In this document: piece by piece, positions 52,559 through 64,000 of the stretch
Layout of the letters: every line of letters begins with the position of its first letter
How positions within the stretch are numbered: position 1 is the stretch's first letter
Source: Physella acuta
Taxonomy: Eukaryota > Mollusca > Gastropoda > Physidae
NCBI RefSeq assembly: GCF_028476545.1
Contig: NW_026731614.1
Coordinates: 677,501-741,500, forward strand
Length of the DNA stretch: 64,000 nucleotides
Direction: 5' to 3'
Made by a program: the position numbers and the translations under genes
Notes under the pieces: generated by a model
Told to the model about the DNA's origin: nothing
Database searches by the model: none
The model's input: the letters and a program-made list of their open reading frames with translations, nothing else

Positions 52559-54591
52559 AAGACAGTGAAGATGATGGTGTTAGAAGAGAAAGAGAAGAAC
52601 GATTGAAACAAAGGCTGGAAGAAATACACGTGCCCTTTTCTAAAGTTAAATATTTATTTTCTAAACGGAACAAAGATGATGTAATAAAATCAGCTCTAGC
52701 TATTTTAGACGTTACCAGTTTATCAAGTTGTCCAGCAATAGATGCGGATACTGTACAGAGAATTGATCAAATTTTATACAACAGGGAAGCAAGTGCAACA
52801 CTTTTAACAGAGTTCAGTCGATGGCCTGAAATGGCGAATGTTGCATTAACTCTTGTTGAGAACAGAAATAAAGTGCCATATCTTGTAGATGTTGATAAGA
52901 CAATTGACAATTGTTTGAACTAGCAGACATAAAGGGGGAAATAAAAAGAAACAATGTCCTGAAGGACTTGACATTAAGGACTTCTAAGCTCACGTGTCGT
53001 ACTGTAAAACAAGTAAGTTAAACATTCACTTGATTCTATTTACTATTTTACTATTGACTGTTGATAATTGTTAGTTTAAAATGTGCTGTAAACATATTTC
53101 AGACCTTCACATTTCTTGTTTTTCTGGTGAAAATGTTTGACTCAGAAATCGACCAACAATGTTTAAGTGAAGAAGAATTAAAAACTGTGTTAAAGAACTG
53201 GAGCTCTGATTTATCCAGAACAAACGACGGTTTTTTATTGTTTGAAGTGTGTTTCTTAGCAGTTGTCTTTATGTGCTAAATTAGAATGAGTTACACTTTA
53301 TTGATATTTAAATCTTAAATATTTTGATTCTCAATCTTGTCATATATCTTAGATCTAGGCCTAGTGATGTTTGTAGTCATATCAATGATAACCGACGTCC
53401 ACCACGGTCAACATTTGTTGGTGTACCAGGACACGATACAGGAGCTGAAACATAGATTAGTGACGTCATTACATCTTGGTCAAGTTGCGTTTGAAGTCTA
53501 CAGTGGGGAAAACAAAGGAATAATCGGGTAAATTAAAACAATAAATTAACATGAGCTTTACAAAACAAAGCACTACTTTAATAACCTTATTGGGACGGAC
53601 TTGAGTCCACTTTACCATTGGATGTACTCATAAAATAAACATAACCAAACACAAATGCGTGTGCCTATGCTTATTATTTACTCGATGCAATATCTGCGAA
53701 CATATTTTTATATGGTGTGAATCCGTGAGTACTTTGTGCGACGGCAAGGTCCTGGATGAAAGACAGATTCTAAAGACTTACCAGATGCATACCGTTTTTT
53801 ACTTTCTCGATGCCTAGTTCGAAGTGTTTTTACTTAATTTAATTGGTAAAATAAAGCGTTTATTTTGAAGCATGCTTTACATTTGTAAGGTATTGCTCCA
53901 TTAATTTAACGCCAGTCGTGCTCATATTTTAATATTCTAACATAACTTGTCAAAAACACAAAAACTCTACCCCTTTATCTGAATTTTCACATCTTTAACA
54001 TATTTCTATTGACAGTATCTGCAATATTTTGTGCCACCTACAAAGACTCAGTCAACAAGAAACGTTTAGAGCAGAATTCCTTGAACATTGTTTGTTCCAT
54101 CTACAATCTATTTTGTTACAATCTTCCTGGACAAGACAACAGGAGATAGAGCTATGTCTGCAAATATTTGCTACTGATGAAATTGATATATGTGGCTATA
54201 TAGAGGTTAGAAAATAAATAAACTTAACATAAGGCATCAAAAGATAACGGATTTCGGTTTGTGAAACGAATCTGTTAACCGGTTATAATTTAATAAGGAA
54301 AAAATACTTGACAAAAAACGGCTAACATTAAAAACACATTTTTAAAGGAAAAATGTGTTTTCTTCTTATTATGATTCTGGCAAACAATTATAATATAAGA
54401 GATTTCATTAATTATATCTAAATTTATTTTGAGGATTTTCTAAAATCAATATTTAAAACAGCTATTCCAGGACGAACCTTCCCGTCTCTGTTCACTACAT
54501 GCGTGTGTAGGGTTTTTAAATTATTCACAATTTACAACACATTCAAATAACGCAACACAACTTTTGGATCTCATCGCCAGTAGTTCACAAG
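52559..54591 (+). pseudogene. Copy C exons 13-17
   Basis: Exon 13 is 454 nt instead of 524: 60 nt of the acidic patch are missing in frame, and a further 10 nt are missing near 52912, which shifts the frame to a stop at 52921-52923. Exons 14-17 keep their lengths (127, 175, 190, 121 nt) and open frames. Confidence 0.75.
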
Positions 54592-54856
54592 GTAAAATTT
54601 TCATTTGTGTAAGATAAACATAGACGTACATGCGTCATGTCGCCATGATAAAATAGATTTAGTCCTAATGTATTATCGGTTTTTAGTGCTATTCAGTTTA
54701 GTCTATGGAAGTGGAGTTAAGTTAATTATACACAAAGTATGATGAACAACCGACTGTATAATTGTGAGGTAAAACTTTTTATAAATGTAGTTATTTTAGA
54801 GAGAAGTTTAGTCTTAACTCTAATCGTGACTTACTTGGCTTACAAAGTTTCATCCA

Positions 54857-55015
54857 GAATATTTTCTCCGGAAGTGCACTTCATATTTTCGGGGGGTGGG
54901 GGGGGGGGGGGGAGGGCGGACACTAGTAAAAGTATATGCGTACTATATAAATTCCATCTCGTTCCTGGGGGGGGGGGTAGATTTCTTCGGGGGATACCTG
55001 GAAGAAACTCTGTTG
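54857..55015 (-). mobile_element. Poly-C MITE, reverse copy
   Basis: Shows as G tracts on the + strand (54893-54918, 54968-54977), with the family core 'actatataaattcc' and 'ggaagaaactctg' end, in intron 17 of copy C. Confidence 0.6.
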
Positions 55016-55919
55016 GCTTAGCCCCATTTACACATGGTGGAGCATTGTGTTAATAATACGTTAAATATTGACACAGTTTCATACATTTAATTTTATTGTT
55101 TAATACAAGATATGTTGACATTTTTTAGTATGTGAAATACATGTTTGACAGTTTAGACTACTTGATGACAGAATGTTTGGAACAAAAATTACTTGTCTTA
55201 ATATAAAGGACAGTCAGCCAGAAACAAAAAAAAAAAGAAGAGAGGAATTATAAAGTCGGGAGTGAGGCGGGGTCGTTTAGTTTCTTTATACATTGTTGGC
55301 CTTATGATTCATGTCATGATCTAGAGAGGAGCGAGTATTAAATTAAACATCGATATTTCGGACATCATTATTGACTTCGTCATCTTAAATACTGCAGGAT
55401 AAAACAATACTGGTCAAGATATTGATGTTGATTTAGTCTGATCTTCCCTAAAGCACAATACTTATATAGTATGCTAGATCTATATATTATACTTAAAAAG
55501 TAATAGCTTGAGGAAATGCAGAGATTTACTCACCTGGAATATGTCTTTGACGTACAAGTATTGACACATACATGCATATAATATGATAGTTATAACATGA
55601 ACACTCTTTAACCCATTGTGAGAGTGCATGGACAAAACCATAGCGGTTTTTATTGTAAAAGGAAATTCAAATTTCTTTCATGAAACAAAACCGAAAAAAT
55701 AAATAAATAAGAAAGCATACATTTAATAAAAAAAACATGTATCGAAGAAGCAAACTAAATTCACCCCTTCGACCTTAAAATCTGTTTATAACTATCAGTT
55801 ATACAATATATATTTTATTGTGTTTACTTTATGTATCATCATATATAAAATTATATATTTTGACGCTTGTCAATTTTCGAGACTTTTAGGCTTGTTTTTA
55901 AACTGTAATACTTTAAACA

Positions 55920-57417
<1,498 letters not shown>

Positions 57418-57559
57418 CTTTAAACAGGTTGCATTTTAAAATACATCTTCAGACGTTTTTTTACATCTTGTTATTTAGTCTGGAACATTCCATAATACTT
57501 TTGAAACGATTGATTAAATATAAATTGATTCTTACTTGCCTGTGTAATGTCTCCTACAG

Positions 57560-58030
57560 CTGAACTAGACCCACCAGTTGAACGTAAAAAAACACGAACA
57601 GAGAACTGGAAAGACGAAGAAAAAAATGAACTTCTCTCACTGATAGAGAGACACAAGAGAGAGATAGAATGTAAAGTACGAACCAGCGAATGTAAGAAAA
57701 AAGTAAAACAAGCCTGGGATGACGTCACACGAGAACATAGAGCAAAATACCCGTCACGTGACCTACAGAAAGTGAAAGAACAATATCAGAGGATGAAATC
57801 TTTGGCTAAACAAGACATGAAAAGGGCAAAGAGAGACCCTCATGGCAGTAGACTTTCTGGTTTTACTAGAAGAATATTTGATATTTGTCCTGAAGATTTT
57901 GTAGACTTTAAGGATCTTTTTGATTCTGAATTAAACACTGGGGATACAACAGAGCCAGACCAAGTCACAGATGTGGTTGATGGAACAAATAGCGGCAGTT
58001 TTCAGCCGTCTTCTAACCTTAATAGTGAAG
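57560..58030 (+). pseudogene. Copy C exon 18: SANT-like domain, intact exon
   Basis: Same 471 nt as A and B, fully open. It reads AELDPPVERKKTRTENW and later KVRTSECKKKVKQAWDDVTR. The conservation of this exon inside an otherwise broken copy shows how recent the decay is. Confidence 0.8.
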
Positions 58031-58198
58031 GTAACATTTGTGTTGAGATAAAGCTTTAAACATTAGCTAATGTAACAATTAGAAATGATTTGTTAAATCT
58101 TTGACCTTAAAGGAGTTAATTATTTTTGTTGCTTTATTAATATAGAGCTAACAATTGATAAATGAATTAAACACTACTTTTATAATATGTGTATTTAG

Positions 58199-60905
58199 GT
58201 GTCAATGTAGATGCAAATGTAGCTGTAGAAGAAAGAGATGCCATAGAATAAGGTATATTTATTTCTCTATAGTATAGACCAGGGGTCTCCAAACTTTTCA
58301 GCCCGAGGGCCGCCTTAACTATCAAATATCAGTTCGCGGGCCAGAATAGAGTTTCTTCCATGCATCCTTTGGGGTGGCTGTGTCCACCACGCCCCCCCCC
58401 CCCAAGAAATCTAATTTATATAGAAATATAAACACATTTTAAATGCAACCCCCCCCCCTCCTTCCAGGAGAAAAAGTCTGAAAGAAACACTGTCCAGCCG
58501 ACAACACACTCAAGGTCCAAGTCTGTTCTCCTTGGGCAAACACAAAAGCCCACCCGCCATTTTTTGAACTTGTCTCTAAGGAGGTAATTTGCTTCCAATT
58601 CAATGACCTCCATCTGCAGTTCATCTGGGCAACTGGTTACATTTGCTTCAAATGGGTTTTGAAGCAGTATCACTTCTTCTGCCTTTGAATCCTAGCCAGA
58701 AAACCGTTACTGAAACTGCAGCTGGAGGTCTTTGATGATCTTGCATGCAAATGATGTGGGGAACTCAGCTGTTGCTTCGGCCATGAAGACCTTGCACAGC
58801 TGAGAGTGCGTAATGTTGTTGCCCTGTATTTGTTCCAAAAACATGGAACAGCTGTAAAGTGACTCTATTTGAGTCACAATGTTTTCATCAATGTTTGCAA
58901 CACGGAGGGCAAAGTTATTTATACCCAAAGCTAGATTTTCAAATTGTTTTGAATTTTCTGGGCAAAGTACCTCAGCCACTTCCAACAAACATTTTCCCCC
59001 GTGAACAACAAGATCTCCGCGGGCCGATGAAAGGACCTCGCGGGCCGCATCCGGCCCTCGGGCCGTATTTTGGAGACCCCTGAGTATAGACGGTTTAGAG
59101 ATGCTTATAACATATATAATCGTTAAAAAGTAATTAAAGAAAATGTTTTCATTCCTTTTTTAGACACATATGCTTGTTTCAGCGTGTAATTGAAGAAATT
59201 GTGTTTAGTCCTCGCTATTCTCAACAGGTCACCAGGATTCGACGGAAATTTACATTGAACATAACATGGATGATTATGTAACCTCTTCAAACTCGCAAAT
59301 TGAAGGTAAAACAATATCTGAAATCGATTAATATAATATTTTAAAATGATAAATATGTAGAGCTCAAGTCCAAAATAATTTTAATTTCTTATATTTATAA
59401 GTTAAATCGTATAGATCTAAAATATTTTTTGGATAACAATATAACTTGATTTATTAAAATGTTACAAATTTATACAGTATATAAAATATCATACCCTACA
59501 CTGCATACATTATGCCCTTGCCAATATTCACATGCCCTATCCAACATTAACTTGCCCTAAATAAAATCCACATGCAATAGATTACATTCCTCTATGCCTT
59601 AGTAATCTTTTTAAGTCCCAGCAAATATCTTCTGTGCCCTAATCGACAGCCTCTTTACCCTACCCTGGTTAGCCCAACGCACTTGTTTCACTTTATGTCT
59701 ATACTATATACAATACACATTTATTCTGGTATCTAATTATCGTCTTTGCATGTACTTCAGTTACAGCAAATTTCAACGAGAATCAAGAGGTTACTCAGGA
59801 GCTGTTTTACGGTATGATTCTTATTATATCTAGAATTCATAAAATGTATTAAGAAATTAATTCTGTAAGTTACTAGCGCTATCTACTTAGCTGTTATATT
59901 GATGTTGAATTGATTTGTTGTTGTTGAATGACAGATAAATTAGACCACGTCTTAAATAGTGGAGACATTTTATTAGACCTACTAGGTCGGTTTTTTTTTC
60001 ATGTTGATAAGTGTGTACTATAAGGACGATACACTAATGGACCTGAATTATTTTCACACACAGGTACAGATGTCCAAGCTAAAGAAGAAGCCATAGACAG
60101 AATCCAAAACCAGAACATCGAGATGGATCCTCAGTAATTTTATTTTAATTTGTACCTCGGATAATGATTAGATCTGTAAGACAGTTTATAATTTACATCA
60201 CTGGATTCCACTTTATGACACGTGACCATAAGGATGACGTGTCAGGTTTTCTAAGGGGCCATCAACATAAATTTAGCTAAAAATAATTTACAGTATCGCA
60301 TTTAAACACATTTTAATGGTGATAGTATGTATTTTTCCATTGTATATTATCGCTGGTCGTTTTCAAACAAAAAGTTCCACAACAGAAATAAAATGTAATT
60401 AGTGCTTTAGACAGACATTTTTTTTTCCTAATAAATTCAAATAACCATTTTAATTTCTCTAACACTAACAGGCGTCAGATGGAGGAATTCGCTAACACAG
60501 AAGGGAAAAAAAAAATCTCATACATCTACACAGGTTAGACACGGATGTAGAAACTTGAACAAAAGACGACGGTTTGGTGACATTGATGAACTGGAAGTAG
60601 ATGAACGGAGGATAAAATTGGAAAAAGAAAAAGTGGATTTGGAAATAAGTAAATTAAGAATGAGAGAGAAAGAAGAAAAAATAAAGCAAAAATCAGAGAA
60701 ACATGATCTGGAAATACAACTAAAAAAACAAAAACACGAACAAAGAATGAGAGAAAGAGAAGAGAAACTGAGAATGGAGATAGAAAGACATGTGCTAGAG
60801 CAGAGACTTTTAGAACAGAAGCTTCACAAGGAAGAAAGTAAAGGGATGTTGACATCAAGCCACGAGATACTGGATGTAGTAGGACCCAGCTATACACAGC
60901 TGTAG
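58199..60905 (+). pseudogene. Copy C exons 19-23
   Basis: Exon 19 has TAA in place of the Tyr codon at its end. Exon 20 is open with several replacements. The exon 21 donor is GTATGA. Exon 23 has an A-run of ten where A has AAAAGAAAA, shifting the frame, though the coil downstream (60555-60905, NKRRRFGDIDELEVDERR...) is open again and ends VGPSYTQL, TAG. Confidence 0.75.
58280..59082 (-). mobile_element. Non-autonomous hAT, sister of 13593-14513
   Basis: Ends CAGGGGTCTCCAAAC / TTTTGGAGACCCCTG with AGTATAGAC repeated on both sides (58271-58279, 59083-59091). It keeps other transposase pieces on the minus strand: CPENSKQFENLALGINNFAL near 58930 and the C-terminal NPFEANVTSCPDELQMEVIE near 58600. 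It lies in intron 19 of copy C, directly after the stop-bearing exon. Confidence 0.85.
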
Positions 60906-62045
60906 GTCAAGGCATGTTTTTGTTGGGCAATATTAGACTGTCACATCTCAAAAACTGTCCATATATTATTACTGTGGACTGGGACGCTTATTTTAAATCT
61001 TTAAAGAGGTCGATCGAACTCTTTATAAATCCAGAAAAAAATTATTTTATCTCTAACAGTACAGTGTAAATATATTTAAAAGTCTATAGAATATTAAACA
61101 ATTTTTAATTTGCCCAGCTTTTATTTCGTATTATAATGAATTCAAATGTTACATTGTAGGAATTTAAGTTTAAATGTTTTTATAATTTCTGCTATCTATT
61201 AAATTAGTTACTTATTTTATCTAAAGTCAAAGTAAGATTTTATCTTATAAATTTTCTTTGGAAAAGTATAATAATTTAGATATTAATAATGCAATGCTAA
61301 ACATCGCTGAAAAATAATGTGTAAATGTTAACTGCAAAAATGCTTAAAATAATTACTTTTGTATGAGCATTATATGCATTGATGTAGGTTCTAGAAATAT
61401 TTTTAATGGTGTTAATATTGTATTAATTGTTTAATTATCTTTGATTCATCATAGCATTTATTTCGATTTCAATATCTTTCAAAGAGCAAAATATGTTTTG
61501 GAAAACTATTTAGTTCATTTATTTAAATCATGCATTTAAACAGAAAATGTAAAAAATATATTATTATTTATATGTAATACAGAGTCCACTAATGTTAACA
61601 ACTTAAATTGTATCGCTAAAGGTATTTTTTAAAAAAAATTATTATGTTTTGGTTTTAAAAAAAAATTGAATTTTTATTACTTCTTTTATTGTTATGACCA
61701 TAGAGTAACAAATAAATATGTTACAATTTAATTACTTGCAATATAAATGAAATAAAAAAAAAACACTAGTTCTACTTCGCAATCTATTCTTTGAATGGCC
61801 TGTGAAAGAAGTCACGCAAGGGACATTATCCCGATGGCTTTGAGAGCCAAGTATCAATTTTTCAATTTTAAAAGTAATCTCATAATTTATTATTTTGAAA
61901 AAATAAAAAATAAATGTTGTTTTTTTATAATGGTAACAATAGTTTGCATGGAGGTATTTTCTCACATTGACCATTATTAAAATGCAAAAAAAAATATTTC
62001 TACAACGAACAATAAAAAAGTAATCTTAGGTAATGGTTGGCGTGG
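60906..62045 (+). other. Copy C 3' flank
   Basis: Matches the first ~1.2 kb of the A and B flanks with more small gaps, then is cut off by an R1 repeat. The shared AATAAA of A and B (11551, 37729) is therefore missing. Confidence 0.6.
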
Positions 62046-62057
62046 TGTAATGTGCAA

Positions 62058-62265
62058 AAAATAAATAAACCGGGAGTGATCTCCCCTAAACTTTCTCGAA
62101 TATTTTTATATGAAACAACAGGAGACGACAACCCGGGATATAGACATGATTTTAAATCCATTTTAAATAATTAAACTTTTTAAAAATAGAATAAAATCTC
62201 GAAGAAAAAGATTATTGCACACCAAGTGAACGCCAAATAAAATGTGTATAATAGTGCGGAAACAA
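62058..62265 (+). repeat. R1 repeat, 5' part
   Basis: 'aataaaccgggagtgatctc...aactttctcgaatattttta...agaaaaagattattgcacac'. It interrupts the copy C 3' flank. Confidence 0.65.
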
Positions 62266-62784
62266 TGAGCCGCATAAAAAATATTTTGAAAATAATACTA
62301 GAAGTAACCCTTCTACTAGTATACTGATTGTCGCCTACTAAAATGTTATGACAGGCCTACACTACAGTGTAAAATTCATAAATAGAAGTGAGCCCCTTGT
62401 GTTTAATGGCTTACTGTTTTATATCTCCTGAATAAAATTTACCAAAAGATCTATATTATATGCTGAAGTATGGACTATTACTAGTCTACGGATATAAAAT
62501 CCGTGCATACTAGTATAATAGTGTAGGCAAGACAATTTTCTGCAATACATATAACATGGGGTGGGGGGGGGGGATGGGCGGCATGCCAGTTTAGGCGGCC
62601 CTCAGTTGAACATAATTTAATAATTTTTAAAATTTTGAATTGAATTTTCGTACATTTTTACCTTGATACTTGGTTTGTAAAAAAAAAACTGTCGCTGTAG
62701 TACGATTATTTTATTTTACAGTCACTATACCTCGCTCTTCCGCAAACATTAAATCCATTACACAAATTCTAGTGTAAAGTAGAG

Positions 62785-63962
62785 GCACAACTTCAAATTT
62801 AATGTCTTTGTGACTCGTTGCTCCAGTTTGATAGCCCAATAGAAGACACGTAACAGTCAACCGATGATCCAAAGTGTATTGTGAGCGATGGGGCAGGTGG
62901 TGGGGGACCGAATAGGGGGCTCAAAAATTGTCGTCAAATGTATTTATATATTTTAAAAAGTTATATATAAGAATTTTTTTTAACCATCGCATATGCTGAG
63001 TTCTATTTCCCCTGCAATCAAACAAAGGTAGTAAAGGTGGGTAAGTAGTACCCCCTAAGGAAAAACATTAATTGAAAAATAAACTTCAAGTTTATTTTTG
63101 TTTTGAAGCAATCTTTATTGTAAATCGGACCCCTAAAACATGGCTTCAATGCGTAATTATTAACTAGAAAGGCAGGATAATTAAGACACAAATTTACAAA
63201 ACGGTACTTCCTACCATCATAGGGGTCTAAATAGTACCACTAGCGTGGCAACGAAGTACCAAAGGATATAAAGACGATTTGTTTAGCACTAATGTGCTAG
63301 TTTTTATACAGCAATTAAAATTTAATTGTATAACCTTGCTGGTCGCAAAATGTTCAGTTCTACGAGCAAACATACTGGTCGAGGTAACCCTTTGAACTCG
63401 CGATACCTCTTTTTTGGTCCGTGTCTTAAAACCCTGTGCCCCAGCAGACCAATAAATCGGTCGGAGACACATTACCCCATAAAGACTGTCCGTACATAAA
63501 ACTAGGATAGCAAATAGAAGCATAATCGACTCGTGGTGCATTCCTGTTATGTCTGCGCCCACAAAAACATTTTTTGTTTTGTTTATCATTTGTAATATTA
63601 ATATACAACAAAAAAAATATTTGAAAATTCCAACAATCGTCATTCTACCAAGATCTATGTCCACACCTAGCTATGTTTGAAAAAAAGGGTCTACCCACTG
63701 GAAGGGCTTGTACAGTGGCGTAGGCAGGGGGGGGGGGTATATATATAAAAAGTATGAGGGGGGGGGGGTGCAAATCGAAAGTTTGAGGGGGGGGGGGAGC
63801 AAATCGAAAGTTTGAGGGGGGTGCAAATCGAAAGTTTGAGGGAGGGGGGGTGTACATCGAAAGTTTGTCCCCGGGTAAAAATTGGAACTCCTCTTGAGAC
63901 GATCCTGTCTACGCCACTGGGCTTGTATACCAAGAACTATCGGCGATGATTCGTGAGCACGT
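62785..63962. repeat. Duplicated spacer block, right copy
   Basis: The segments 62795-63025 and 63030-63962 match 41835-42035 and 43145-43865, which lie upstream of copy C exon 1. About 1.1 kb of the left version is absent here. The promoter module (40800-41475) is also not present to its left. Confidence 0.7.
63713..63919. mobile_element. Small hAT element with internal satellite, second copy
   Basis: Ends CAGTGGCGTAGGCAGG / CTGTCTACGCCACTG, target duplication GGCTTGTA (63705-63712, 63920-63927). The empty site is visible at 43802-43820 ('aagggcttgaataccaag'). It carries about four units of the GCAAATCGAAAGTTTGAG repeat. Confidence 0.85.
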
Positions 63963-64000
63963 GCCAACTAAATAATATTAAAAAAATTTCTTTTAGTTTA

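Overview
This is AT-rich genomic DNA from an animal. The genes have many small exons with GT-AG introns, the microsatellites are long (TA, CA, GA), and there are many short non-autonomous hAT-type elements and one tRNA-derived SINE-like element. The repeat style would suit a mollusc or another lophotrochozoan, but that is an inference and nothing here fixes the species.

The window is dominated by one uncharacterised gene family in head-to-tail tandem on the + strand. Copy A (2595-9970) shows only the 3' half, exons 13-23. Copy B (19850-36115) is complete: 23 coding exons whose splice phases all agree and whose summed length (4662 nt) gives one open reading frame of 1553 codons. Copy C (47027-60905) is the same gene in decay. 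It has lost exons 5-7 and exons 11-12, a splice acceptor is gone, and there are frameshifts and a stop. The predicted protein has a long N-terminal part that looks all-helical, an acidic patch, a Myb/SANT-like domain with basic flanks, a low-complexity linker, and a Glu/Lys/Arg-rich coiled coil at the C-terminus. I do not recognise the full-length protein; the SANT-like part suggests a nuclear DNA-binding role.

Before B and before C lies the same ~1 kb module: a CRE-like TGACGTCA, a TATAAATA box, and a short leader with a conserved 8-codon upstream ORF ending at a strong splice donor. The first coding exon of B and of C begins at an acceptor 10 nt before its ATG. The simplest reading is a TATA/CRE promoter with a non-coding first exon and a 5.5-7 kb first intron. 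A second candidate first exon (MLKVLSLLFS...) lies just upstream and has the phase needed to join exon 2. At the right edge, sequence from upstream of C reappears (62785-63960), so the array may continue.

Layout: 1-2480 repeats; 2595-9970 copy A; 9971-11843 its 3' flank; 12001-13351 promoter module of B bounded by a 31-bp inverted repeat; 12954-19839 first intron of B, containing a hAT derivative, an antisense gene fragment and repeats; 19840-36115 copy B; 36116-38027 3' flank; 38028-40500 unassigned; 40502-41820 promoter module of C; 41475-47016 first intron of C; 47017-60905 copy C; 60906-62045 3' flank; 62046-64000 repeats and the start of a further duplicated unit. Introns and spacers hold hAT derivatives, a poly-C MITE family, two foldback elements with GGT...ACC ends and about 8-bp target duplications, and a ~650-bp dispersed repeat.
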